From: Epichloe hybrida
Lineage: Eukaryota; Ascomycota; Sordariomycetes; Hypocreales; Clavicipitaceae
Direction: 5' to 3'
Length of the DNA stretch: 64,000 bases
Assembly: GCA_019022495.1 (NCBI GenBank)
Contig: JAFEKR010000003.1
Span: 3,162,001-3,226,000 of the forward strand
The notes beneath the pieces were generated by a model that was given only the letters and a program-made list of their open reading frames with translations, did no database searches and was not told the origin of the DNA. The position numbers were made by a program, and so were the translations under genes. The stretch's first letter is position 1. Each line of letters begins with the position of its first letter. This document shows positions 20,372 to 32,695 of this stretch, piece by piece.

Positions 20372-23120
20372 ATCCCTGCCAACACAGGTGGTGGTTCCAC
20401 ACAATGCGCGCGATCGCTCGTTCCATTCGCAGGCGCTTTGTCGGGTCACGCTTGTGGCTTCAGTAGCTGCATCACTGGTTGAGCCAAGTATCCATAATTG
20501 AGAACCCTTTCGCAATGGCATCTCCGGCCGAGAATTCGGAAGCTCAACCTCACAGGTTCCTGTTTCATTGGGTAACGGCAAAATTGTACACATGTTCACC
20601 TATTTCCCTCTCAGGACCAGGTCAGTCGGGCTCATGCAGCTGCAGTGTTGGGTAATTACTAAGTCAGCCCACCGTCATCGTCTTTGTCTTCACACCTTGG
20701 CCCAGTCGTTGGAAGACCTGCGTCAGTTTGTATCGTCATGGACATGGCATCCTGCAGGTCTTGTGTTTTGCTTGTTGACAGCTCCTAGCTCTCTTGCCAA
20801 CTGCCTGCCTGCTCTTGGCGTTCAAACACATGCATGTGTTCAAAGATTGGTGGTAAGATTTCCGATGCTGGAAATGACAGGTGACAATCTCAAGCAGCAT
20901 GTACGGACTACTACTAGTTTCACTATTATAGCATAGCCCAGAAGCATCTACAACTCAGCTCAATCGATGAGGCGGCCGAGCGAATGACAACAATCAATAC
21001 GATAGTTCGTGGTGAGTACCATGACAATGAACTCTCTGTTGGTCCATTGTTTTTTTTTTCAGTCTGTAGCTCAAAGCATCCCTGAACAAACTTGATGACC
21101 TTCTTCCCTTGATAGTACCATGTACGGATCCGTATACTACAGCTGTATGCCGAGGAGCGGATCATGGTTGTTTATTGAAGCAAAGCATAATATCGCGACT
21201 GCGAGAGCGGACGCAAGTTCAGGACGTTATCAGATTGCAGTTCCCAACACTTCCGGCAACATCGGCAACACAGTTATTACTGATGCGCAAGCCGCAAGCC
21301 CATGCCAACTTGCATATAGCAACGGTATCTAGGTCCCCAGCAGGTTTTCTGCAGTGCTCGTCACGCCCCCGCCACTGGGTGCTGGTATTGATTGCGACTA
21401 AAGTGTGTGTGTCACAGAATCAACGAAGCAGGCAGCAACTTGGGACTCGGTGCAACCAGCCATGAATGACATCCGTAGGCTCCGACCCATCGGATAGGAA
21501 AATGTCTCAGCCATCTGTCAAAAAAATGTCCATCGATGACTATTCACGGAAACACGTAATACTCGATTTGCCTCATTGGGGCAACTGGAGTTTGATGCGT
21601 CGCGGGTATATTACTGGATAAGGGTTCTCGTCACGATGTCTGATGAAGATCCTGCAAGACTCCCCAGCAATCCGGTGCCTAGAGTCGGACAATACAGTCC
21701 TCTCGAGAGGCAGGGCTGCAGCCGATTCCTCCGAAAATAATAAAGCCAGCCCTCATACTAAAAATCCCTGGCTAGGTAGGGAAGACGTTGCCCCCCTTTC
21801 TCGGGGCACGACTTGACACCCTTGCCATGACTGCAACGACTGTGTATTAACGCTCGGCAAACAACCGCATCGTACAGTTTCACTGTGCATTGTCCCACTA
21901 CCCAACTTGGGTACAGCAGCAGAGCACGGGGGGGGGTTTTTTACTTCTTTTTTTATTATCTTCTTCTTGTCAGGAACTCTGTTCTGCCAAAAAATTTCTC
22001 GCGCCCTGATCATGAATTGGGGGCCGAAACGTCGACGAAAGCCCAACAAAGCCACCACAGTCAAAGTCTACTACGTTTCACAGCTTCCTACTTGCACGTA
22101 TCCCCTTTCCCATGGAACAGTTTGGTAGTGGAGCATCTCAAAGGGTATTCTTTCAGCTCAGTCCAAGATGCATTCGCGCCCAAAAGTCATTATTGTCTCA
22201 GTCTCTTGGGCCCAACAAGTCCCGCCGTAGTTCCGTCTAGTGAGACAAAACAAGGGTGCAAGAAGTCGGGCTCGTGCGGATTCGATTTTTTTTTTCTGAT
22301 TTTTGATTTTTGATTTTTTTTTTTCCCCAAGATCTAGGCCGCTGCAGAATCACCCTACCCTGCATAAATTCCTCTTCACATTCATCAGTGGCGCCATGAA
22401 TATGCAGGCTATCACAGGCCTTGCACCTGCACCTGCACCTACCTGCGTGTATCTGCCTGCATCGGGATCTCAGGGCGTACGCACACGGAGTACTCAGTCC
22501 AGCAAGCAAGCAAACAGGCTTGCTTGGCCTCTGTCACGCTGCAACATTATTACCTACCCATGCTGCAGGAGGTGATTGCATATTTCCATAAACACCTCAC
22601 GAATACATTTGGATGCGACAATTCCATTCCAGGCAAGCTGCAGCTTCGTGGCGGACGTCATGTGGCCGTCCGGGAACCGAGGGCCTACTGGCATGACATG
22701 ATGGCCACGTTTTCCCTCAGGCATGCCTGGTTCGGTGTGGAATCTTGTTTGTTGACGACGACAATCCAAGTTGTCAAAGTGGAAGAAAAGAAATCCTGTG
22801 TCTCTTGTGCGTGCGCTTTATAAATGACTTGTAATTCCGACCTGTGGTTTTCGTCCTCTGTCGGGGTTCGCGAGTCTGCACATGACAAGTCTAAGTTTTC
22901 TCAAGAAGCATACATCTCAAGAGTGGCGGGAAATGAATTCCATTCCCTGCCTGAAATTTACACACAAGACCCTGTACGTACAAACTCGGTAGGCCGTCGT
23001 TGCCTTTTGTTTAAACCCAGTGCCCTCTCTAGTGCATGTATGAAACTCCAGTTATCCATCCGCAGTCCATGCCCTGGTCCTTCAAACGCCATTTTTTCCA
23101 TCCACCTTCCCTGTCGGTGC

Positions 23121-25479
23121 CTAGTCTTCATCATCCACCTTGTCCGCAACCATATCTTTGGCCGTGTTGATAACTTTCTCGGGAGGTCGTTCGACTGACA
23201 TGGCCGGACTGCTCATGCCGCCAGCTATGGGACTCATCTGACCGCTTCCAGGGACGCTGCCTGCGGCGCCTCCTGGGATCCCAATGACTTGCAACGGGGT
23301 CTGTACCATGTCTGGAGATCCAGGCGGCAACTTTGCATCCAACCCGGGAATGTGAATGCGCTTTGCCTCATTCTGGTACGCCGCGGGGATGATTTCAATG
23401 ATCTCATCACGGGGAAATTTGAGGTTCGGGATTTCCATTGTGGAGCAGTGCATGAGATAGGCGTAAAGAACACGCAGAACGGACTCGTGGGCGATGATGA
23501 GGAGATCATTCTGCTCTCGCTCCAGCTCAAGAATGATGGGCTCCAGGCGGACGGCAAGATCATGATAAGACTAAAAAGGTATTACGTTAGCAAATTACGC
23601 ATTCGAAAATACTGTTGTTGGTCAGCAAACAGGGGGGGGGGCTTTACCTCAGCTCGGGGGTACCTGTGGTGGTAGGGGTCCAAGTCGTGCTTTTCAGCCT
23701 CCTCGGGGTAGATCTTTGATATCATGCGTTCTGACATATTTTCGCAAACTCCTGGATTGATCTGACTCATCTGTGACCGCTGGCGCACCTTGTAGCCCTT
23801 CTCCTTCAGGTAATCCGCCGTCTGAACAGTACGCATTCGCGTCGAGGTCCATACAGTAAGCGGTCGCAGGGGGGCGAGCTGTCCTCCACTGTTCTCTACT
23901 TGCTCCGCATGTTCTTGTTGTCGGTGCTTCAGCAGTGTTTCTGACATTCTCTCAGCGTATGCCTTGCCCAGCTCAGACAGGGGTGCGTCAGCCTTGTAAG
24001 AATCCTCTTCCTCAGTCGTACCTGCGCGGACAAAGAAGGTCGTTCGCGATTTTATATGTAGATTGGTGAGGTAGAAGACGATTCTGTGGGAAAGATAGTT
24101 GAAGCTGACGTTGTTGTAGAAGAACTTGGTGCCAGCATTAATCATTTTTATGTAGTTGAGTTCAGCCTCGTTCATCGTTTCGAAGACCGGGATGCGCATT
24201 TCTATGCGTTTCAAATACAGTTTAGCAGCTTCATCAGGGTCCATTCCCGCAAACTAGCAAGATTTGTTAGTTCGGAAACTGGTGCTTCGCCGTTCTTGTC
24301 TAGGAGAGAGCTTTTACATCGGGTGATGATATTTTGACATTCCTGGCATTCTCGCGCAGAATTCGTTCATCATCTACAAAAGACTCGATGAACAAAGTCT
24401 ATAAAACGTCAGCTCATAGGGCACGTGCCAAAATGAAGGGTCTTCTCTTCTACCTGAACGTCGTGTTTTGCCAGTTCCTTTGCCAGTGCGCGGCGACCAT
24501 TTGCTGTTGGATTCACTGCGTCGTAGATGGCCACTTGGCCATTTTCGTGGTTTAGCCACGCATAAATGTCTTCTCGGCACTTCTTCAATATCTTTTGGCG
24601 AAGAATGACGGAAGACGGTGAGGCATCCGGGAAAAAGTAGTCCTGCGGCACATCTCCTTCGGGGCCAATAGTTGCACGACGGTAGTCGCCAAGATGGAAT
24701 ATGCGGGTTTTAACACCCAGCCACTGCAGGTACCGGGCCAAGGAAACACAGATGTGACTAACTTCCAATAAGCTACTGCTATGATTTCGGCTTGGGTTCT
24801 GATACCACCACGTTTCTCGTACTTACGTTTTGCCACGCGCCGGCGGGCCTACCATGACGATGGCGATTCTCCCGGAATGGAACAGTCGGCCAGACATGGT
24901 GCTGTAAAGCTGGGCCGGAGCCATATTCTCGTTTTCCGTAACATCGTGAATGCCGTCGATAAAGGTCGAGCTCTTGCGGCGGTACCGCGGCGCGTTGGCC
25001 GCAATCTGCCGTTCTGTTCCGCGTTAGCTTGCAGTCCGACAAGATTCCTGCCGCCTTAAGCGTGGTTGCTCATAGTGTTGGATACGCCATCTTATTCAGA
25101 ACGTTTGACGTAGATACAACTCACAATAGTGTATCCATTGCGAGTGGTGTCTGGGGATTTCAAAACGATTAGGCGGGGTGGCTTGGCATCAACATCCAAT
25201 TTTGATTGATCCCTTGACCGTCTGTTGAGCGCTCTCTCGCCCCGCGGGGGACAGAAGACAATGGTCACTTCTTTCAAAGGCGTTTGTGGCGGGATTCTAG
25301 AGCTGACGTGAATGTGCTTCTGTATTCAAGGTTCGACTAACTGCCGCTTCTCCCAGAAGTCACTGGGAATGTACACGAGGACCTGGTGATACTGCGACGA
25401 GTTGGAGGGGCATGGATGGCTCAGCTTCAGGTAACGGGTACTGTCGGACAAGAAGAGCTTTTGCGAGGCAGACTTCCAT
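23121..25479 (-). CDS. 6-phosphofructo-2-kinase (Pfk26-type), phosphatase site altered
   Basis: Well-supported exons are 25319-25125, 25005-24827, 24757-24454, 24398-24318, 24253-23648 and 23570-23121. A first exon 25479-25393 is a frame-compatible guess, making about 633 residues. The kinase half has the P-loop GPPARGKT, then YLQWLGVKTRIFHLGDYRR and FPDASPSS. The second half is the histidine-phosphatase-like domain, including VWTSTRMRTVQTADYL and IIAHESVLRVLYAYLM. The active-site RHG motif is replaced by RAG (Ala codon 24025-24023), so only the kinase is expected to work, as in yeast Pfk26 where Ser replaces His. The product, fructose-2,6-bisphosphate, controls glycolysis against gluconeogenesis. 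Introns carry normal branch sites. One intron holds a G10 run. Confidence 0.9.
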
Positions 25480-26186
25480 GCTTTACTGACGAGAGCGTCA
25501 CGCCAAAGGTCTCGGACATGCAAGAAGTTGCAGTTTGAGATACAAGAGCAACCTCCGAGGCTCGATTCAAAGCAAGACTGACTTGTGCCCCGCCCTTCTT
25601 ATCTGCAGGGCAGCAACAAATCACGACCAGGTCAATCGCGGCAACCAACAAGCAAGCTGAGGTCTACTGTACTTCCGTTGAGCCTGCAAACAGCTGGCAG
25701 AACCCCTGTAGCAAGTACCGACTGGACCGCGGTTACTGACGGGTAAGATTCGGCAGCAGATTGGCCGGATCGGAACATCGGGTTCTCCGTCGGCCACAAG
25801 CAGGACAAATTGGCCAATGTGGCCAACGTGGGTGGGGGCATCACATCATCCCAACCAGCAAGCGGAACTTGGCCAGCTCCGACACTGACACTTGCTGAGC
25901 AGGGGGCTGATGAAAATTATTCTCCAACTCCATACTTCCCTCAACGCCAGCGCAGCTTGTCATCGCGTTACCTGGCACTCCAACCCAGAGTCAATTTGCC
26001 CATCTCAAAGGCCTCGCCACAGCCTTGCAAATTGCTCTTTCTCCATCGGCATAGCGGACGCTCCTGGTGCTGGTTGTTTCATCTAAATTTTGTTTCCTTA
26101 CCAAGATCTCCTTTCCTTGTACCGTCGCCTCACCAACCTTGACTATATTCGAGGCCGAGTCAACTCGAGCCACACACTCCATCACC
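25480..26186. other. Divergent intergenic region (PFK2-type kinase / Tom40)
   Basis: It probably contains both promoters. Just upstream of the Tom40 start the sequence is pyrimidine-rich (CTCCTTTCCTTG near 26108). No gene is seen. Confidence 0.45.
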
Positions 26187-27408
26187 ATGGCTGCTCAAAT
26201 AGAATCGATACGATCTCTTCTTCTTTCCAACCCAATTGCCGCTGCTGTTGGCGATGCGATCAACTCCTTCTCTGAGCGCAGAGCGAAGCTCGGGCTGTCC
26301 AACCCCGGAAACATGGAGAACTTGGCCAAGGAGGTTCAGCGCGATGTCCTCCTCAACAACTACATGTTCACCGGAATCCGTGCCGACCTGACCAAGATTT
26401 TCAGCATGGCTCCCCTCTTCCAAGTCTCTCACCAGTTTGCCATGGGCGAGCGTATCAATCCCTACACGTTCGCAGCCATGTTCGGAACTGGCAAGGTATG
26501 TACCGCGCTTTACTCCTTAACCGCACAATTTTACGAGTGATGGTGCGAGAATCTTGGTTGGACTAACATGTGGTTCCCTAAAGGTCTTCTGTCAAGGCAA
26601 TGTCGATAACGAGGGCTCACTGTCTGGACGATTCAACTTACGATGGACCGACAGACTGGTATCCAAATCGCAGCTGTCCATTTCCCCTGGTGGTCAAGAC
26701 ATGGCCCAGTTCGAGCACGAGTACAACGGCGACGACTTCAATGCATCTCTCAAGATGCTGAACCCTTCTTTCCTGGAAGGTGGTATGACGGGCATATATA
26801 TTGGAAGTTATTTGCAATCTGTTACCCCTAGACTGGCTCTTGGCATGGAAACCCTTTGGCAACGACCTGCTCTTACCCAGGGCCCCGAATGTGCTGTTTC
26901 GTATTGCGCTCGATACAAGGCCGAGGATTGGATTGCCACTGCCCAGCTGCAAACTGCCATGGGCACTCTGAATACTTCCTACTGGCGAAGACTTTCCGAC
27001 AAGGTTCAGGCTGGTGTTGACTTGAGCCTCGGTCTTGTTCCTTCTCCCGGCGGCTTGATGGGTGGTGGCCTTCAGAAGGAGGGTCTCACTACCATTGGTG
27101 CCAAATATGACTTCCGCATGTCGACTTTCCGTGCCCAGGTCGATTCCAAGGGCAAGTTGAGCTGTTTGTTGGAGAAACGTGTTGCGCCCCCGGTTATGAT
27201 GACCTTTGCCGTCGACGTTGACCACTTCACGGTTTGTTGTCTCATCCTAAGCATACCCCTCTATCGATCTACAAGAATACTGACAAAGCCTCGTAAATAG
27301 CAACAAGCCAAGCTCGGCCTGGGAGTGTCCATTGAAGCTGCCCCCGAGGAGCTTCAAGACCAACAGGAGGCTTTGGGCGCCCAGACTCCTCCCAACATCC
27401 CCTTTTAA
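26187..27408 (+). CDS. TOM40: Mitochondrial outer-membrane import channel Tom40
   Basis: Exons 26187-26495, 26584-27231 and 27301-27408 give 354 residues, standard for Tom40. The ATG sits in CACCATGG. The protein opens with an amphipathic helix region ([20 protein letters not shown]), followed by the porin_3 beta barrel; recognisable stretches are [35 protein letters not shown] and [19 protein letters not shown]. Tom40 forms the protein-conducting pore of the TOM complex through which nearly all nuclear-encoded mitochondrial proteins pass. Introns are 88 and 69 nt with branch sites ACTAACA and ACTGACA. It is divergent from the PFK2-type gene. Confidence 0.97.
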
Positions 27409-28654
27409 AGCGGCTGCCTGGTCCGGACCGTTGCCTATAGATGATGAGGGCGCCCTTGCACAATATCTCTGACTCAACTCCTATCATGAGATAAAGAAAA
27501 AGCTCAACCGAAAAAAGATGCCCTGTCCGCTACAGTAACCTTCCAACACCGACATGCAATGGAAGAGATCTATCCCCCTGGCGCCCTTGTGTTTTCTTCA
27601 CCAACCCTTGTCTTATTAGCTCCAACAAACACACTCCGTTTTATCCACCCTGAAAGTATTTAACCTCGGTGATCAAATAGCCCAGCCACGTCCTTTGGAA
27701 AACAAGTCATCCGATTATTTCTTCAACTATCGGTTCGGCTGTGATTTCCCACACAAGATGAGCACCAGTTTCGGGGTTTCTCTGTCACTCCCTCTCTTCA
27801 TTTTTTCCATTATAGACATGCCGCATCTTCGTTCTGTCTCATGGGACACTCCCATGCAGGATGACCAAGATATCGGTGTAGGGGGCAAACCAAGAGTTGA
27901 AACAGGGCAAGAAAGCTCACTTTTCCTGGATCCACATGATGTATGATTGCGGGTATATTCGGTCTGTAACCATTGTGTATATTATTCTTTAAAGCCTGTG
28001 GAGGCTTGACGTCGTAGCCTTTGTGGGATCACTGATGCTGGTGAGACGTAATGGGTAGCTGTCAAACGAAACATGTTGAAACAAATCCTCAAAGACACCG
28101 TTGGTGTCTCGTGCAGGCGGAGCTCGATTGCTGTGTCTGTAGTTGTCATACTGTTTATGTCAGACATGTAATCTCTTGACGTCTTGGGGTAGCGCCAAGC
28201 AGATATCAGTGAAATAGAGATGCACGATAGTACACATAGACGGTTCAATGACTAGACATTCGATAGTGCGGTACCATGGGAGAGGTGACGGTGACAGCGA
28301 CACATGGGACTCGGTGCAATGTTTGTATTTCGCGACTATGAGCCATCAATAGGTTCGGTTGTTGAATGCAACGCCACGTATGCTCATGATCTTGGCCGAT
28401 GAACCTGATAATCATGAGATAATCAACACAGAACGCCTGGTATCTTCAAACCCAAACAATGTACTGCTTGCCGCACGACTTGTTCACGGACTCTCCCTTC
28501 TCTTGTCCCCTGATCTTCCATGACCTGAGCATTCTTTTTTTATCGCCCCTCCAACACGCATGTGCACACCTATGGTTGTGAATTCCCTGGTCAAATTTGA
28601 TTGATGGAATGTTGCATGACAGTCAGAGTTTGATGATGATAATGATGCTCGAAA
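27409..28654. other. Convergent intergenic region
   Basis: About 1.25 kb between the 3' ends of Tom40 and the deubiquitinase gene. No gene is seen; most is probably 3' UTR and spacer. Confidence 0.45.
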
Positions 28655-31579
28655 TCACATGAGGATGCACTCCCGCTCGGGCTGCTCAACCTGGCCGTCC
28701 TTGTGCTTCTCGGCCTTTTCCTTGTCCTTTCCTTTGCCACGGGGCCTATGCTTCTCTTTTTCTTTTCCTTGCGATGCTGAGTTAAGCTGCTTCTCTCCAT
28801 CGATGGGCGAGTCTGGGCTTTTGCCGGATGTATCGGATAGGGGATCAGTAGAGTTGGATGCTGATATTTGTGGACCATTGGACGATGTTTCGGCAAGCGG
28901 CTCTCGGCTTGGTTTCATGAGAACCCCTAGACGGGTCATGCTGAAGCTGATGCGGCCCTCGCCAGGCTGGCTCTGCGGCCGGCTCTGTCGACCTAGCGCA
29001 AAACGGGATGCGGCTCGGGACAACCGCGAGGCTGTTGGTTCGTCCACGGGCGTGATGACGGGCGAGGTAGCTCCAGGAGTGACGGCTGGTGATTCGGTAT
29101 TGACCATGCTTTCCCGACGGGAGCCCGTGGGGGTACTTCCGGTGTGTGACATTGACCAGAGGCTGCCGCGATGTAGTCGTTCGAATTCTGCGGAGAGTCT
29201 GATGCTTGGCGGCTTGCTTCCGAGACCCGTAGCGGGTCCCTGGAGATCTTCGCGGCGATTGCCATCAAGACGACCAAATGCAGAGGATGATGAATTCTCC
29301 TTGTTGTGTCTAATGCTCTTCTTGGACTCGTTGTATGAGGGAGGGTCAAGTTCCCTGCCGTCTATCGAACATCGTGCCATGTCGAACATGGGAACAATCT
29401 GATAAAAGAGCAAGTACGGCATCTCTGATCGCAGGGCCTGCTTGATGTCGTCCACGTAGGTAACGCGATTTTCAGTCTCTAGATCGTCAAACTTGACCCA
29501 TTGCGCCTCTTCATAATCTGGAGGGGGATCGAAGTCATGCCGTCGGTTCCCGGTCAGTAACTTGGGGGCCACTCGCGCAAATGCAATGTAGTGTCCACTT
29601 TGAAGCGAGTCGCCTCTATGACAAACGACTGACTGCAGCACAAGCTTGTACTCGTTGCTGAGACCACTGAGGTCTTCATCCAACTTGGGATCATCAGCAA
29701 GCATGAAATGTGGCAGACGCAAACAATCGGGAATGTCGATAAAGGTGTTGTAGCGCTGCGGCTGCCCAGATTCAGTCATGGCGTATCGTTTGAGACAAAT
29801 GCCAACTATTGGCCGTTGGTCAAAGTTCAAGGCGACCTCGGAGTCACTTCTAGGTTCGTTCGTAGTCAAAGCATGCCAGGCTGGAAGAACACATGTTAGA
29901 TGGGACACTGATGACAAGGCTTTAGCTAACACAAGGTCAGTCAATACTCACGAATGAACCGAAAGAACTGCCAGGCAGGAATGGTAATCGCCTTGACAAC
30001 GGTCGACCCCTGGCGTTTGGCTCGCTTTGTCATAACACTATCCTCGGGCCCTGTTGGTCGCCCGTTTTCATCCACCACCAACCTTTGGATTACACTGGTT
30101 GACCTATTCCTAACACTTGGGCGCTTCGATATATTGGGTAGATTGCTAAGCTCAGGCTCAACCTCTTTTGGTGGCTTATCTTGAGAATTGATTTGCTCCA
30201 AGCCCTTCGAGCCAGATGCTTGAGATGAGCTTCTTTCGAGAGGTTGCACAAAATATTGTTGCGATGGTTTTATATGAACGGGCGGAGCGGCTAGGGAAGA
30301 GCTGGCGCCTTCCACTGATCGAATAAGTCCAATCGTAGTCTGACTTGGCAATGGGGATCCGTCATCCCATGCTTTCTCGTCGAGGCTTCCTTTTTTGCTC
30401 TCTTCGTGATCTCTTAGTACATCAACTCTGGTGTTGAAGTACTCCTCCAGACAATCCTCCAACTTGATCCCTTTGCCTTCTGGATCTGAAGGAACTGCCA
30501 GATTCAACATCCGCTCGTATACTACTTTATGATCGTCCTTGTCTTTCTTACCCTGGTGGAATAAGTCTACTTGAAGTGAGAGAAGAGGGAGCTGCAGCGT
30601 CTCTGTGAGAAAAACAAACGCTTCCGATGTATCTTGTTGCTCCAGGAGTTTCGCATCCGCCCACCCGCAATCACTCATACTATCTTGCATCAATTTCGTC
30701 TGTGACGATAGTCAGTCGAAATGTTGCTCGTTCTAGCTTTGGCCAATCGTCTTCCCTGGTAACTCACAAAGTCCGTTCGTATGAGATTTCCTGATCGCAA
30801 TAAGTTGACCCATATTCGTAATAGAGTCGCAAATTTGGTTCTGGCATCATCGGCTGGAAAATCGGACTTGAGCATGCATTCGAAAGCATCGAGCTTGGAG
30901 AACATAGCAAAGAGGAGTGAGTCAAGATAACATGTAACATTGCCTCGATTCTCGGCTCCGAGCATATGCACGCTTGCATCGTATGGCACAATGACACCGG
31001 AAGCAGCCTTTTGCTCCAAAATGATGAAGTCGACTGTCTTGTCAACGTCGCCGTTGCCAATGTTGCTCAGCATGATATCCTTAATGTAGTCAGCTGTGCT
31101 GTTCGGAACGTCTGCTTTCTCGAGTCGTCGCTGAACTTGTTCGATCTATAATTATCCATCATCGTTAGCAGTGATTGATGAAAATTGAAGTGGTCTCTGA
31201 AATCTCGCAGTCGAACCTTGACTTGATCGGGCTCGAATTGTTCGCCATCGGATTTCAGTGTATGTTTCGAGCCGTCCTTTTTGAAAATGGCACGGAAAGT
31301 CTCCGCGGAGAGTGGACGAGGCTAATTTGGAGTATAATCAGCGTTGTTGATTCCCTTGCACGAACTTTTGTGGAGTTTTGCGGACGGAACGATTAACGTA
31401 AAGTGATTAGGAACGGATTGTGGGCAATTTAGCACGACAGTCCATCCATTCATTCCCTCCCATGACACAACATGTGGTAAGCTCACCTTGTCCTTTTGCT
31501 CCGGTGGGACAGAATTACTCCGTCGATGAATGCCATTTTTATCACGCAAGCTGAGAAACTTGCGAGGGAACTCCTTCAT
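28655..31579 (-). CDS. USP-family ubiquitin hydrolase ending in a CaaX box
   Basis: Five exons: 31579-31487, 31321-31217, 31145-30768, 30699-29952 and 29880-28655, about 849 residues. The N-terminal 120 residues include a helix-rich UBA-like stretch (QVQRRLEKADVPNSTADYI), by inference only. The catalytic Cys box is RGNVTCYLDSLLFAMF (Cys about 138), the QQDTSEAFVF motif follows, and the His box is QSGHYIAFAR (His about 538). These define a peptidase C19 that removes ubiquitin from proteins. A long Ser/Thr-rich and Lys/Glu-rich tail follows and ends ...PERECILM, a four-residue CaaX motif with Met last, which predicts farnesylation and membrane attachment. The first intron is 165 nt, longer than the others (about 70 nt). 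The substrate is unknown. Confidence 0.87.
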
Positions 31580-32695
31580 GGTTGACAGGTGTCGCAAATT
31601 GCAGCAAGGGTTGCTCGAGCGAAGCTAGGCCTCGCAAATGTTTAGCGAGGCAAAAGCTGGAGTGCAATGCCCATGGCAGTCTGCGGGAAGAAAGATACGA
31701 GACGTTGTTGAAGAAACCACAAGGTGGGCGTGATCGAGCGCGGTTTGGCGGGGAACAACAGGTTGGCGCAAAGAGACGTCGCAATGTGCGAAAAACAGGA
31801 GAAACAGCGAGTAAGATATAGACGATGGTGGAACCGAGGCGGCCTTGTTTAAGGATGCTGGTTTGAACGATGACTTTCTCCCTGCAGTCAGAGTCCAGCT
31901 CTGCCAGCTGCCAGAGTAGCAGACAGGAAGTACCACGGAGACCCAGCCAGCCAACAAGCCAGCCTTCCAAGGGTTCGAGACGGGTCGACGGGTCGAGGGG
32001 TCGAGGCGGGGTGTGGTTCACCTGTCAGGGTTTCGGAAACATCCTTCCTCTCAGTATTAATATCACTCTGCCACACTGCTGAGCGCATGGCTCATCCACC
32101 CGCATGGTTTCACAGATCGAGATACATGTGCTCTGTATACAAAATTCCGTTCAAAGTATGTACAACGGATAGTGGTAGCCCTATTTCAAGCTAGCCTCCC
32201 CCCCCCTCCTGCCTGCAGTCCCACGTAATCTGTGTGATGACCTTACACAAGGTGTTATCAAAGTATCACCTATCTGCGGTGTACCTTGACGCAAATAGAA
32301 TCGGTGGCACAACTGTTTCGTAGAGCCACAGGCAGTGGAGGCTCATTGACTAGTAACGATGTCGAGCAAAGTCTCTACTACGGCCAATAATCCACGCTGC
32401 TTTAACAGAGTAGACTAGAGTATCCCAATAGTGCTGCTGCAATAGAGAAGACAAAGTACGGCAAAAGGACGAGCTTCAAACATGCAAATCTCCGCTTTCC
32501 CTCAGAAAGTTGCGATCCGGCGAAGGTGGCAATAACGTCTCGGGGACTGCACCGCCGCAATTTATGAATACATGTGGCTTGACCCCCCTCAAGCCACCTC
32601 CAGGTTGGAAATTTCCACGCTCACAGTGTATCCCAACCATACCCTCATGAGAACTCCAAGCAAACCACTTTCCCAGGACTCTCTTCAGCTGCATC
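31580..32695. other. Divergent intergenic region (deubiquitinase / uL5m)
   Basis: It contains the upstream regions of both genes. No gene is seen. A C run occurs near 32199-32206. Confidence 0.45.

Larger units (their letters stand above)
15003..23120. other. 8.1-kb stretch without a convincing gene
   Basis: This lies upstream of GSK3 and downstream of the PFK2-type gene. Reading frames over 100 codons occur (for example 15681-16454 minus, 18253-18729 plus), but they are low-complexity or have no domain, and I could not build a spliced gene. The part next to GSK3 may be a long 5' leader or promoter. Several tandem repeats, polypyrimidine tracts and copies of TACGGAGTAC occur. A non-coding RNA or a rapidly evolving gene cannot be excluded. 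Confidence 0.45.
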
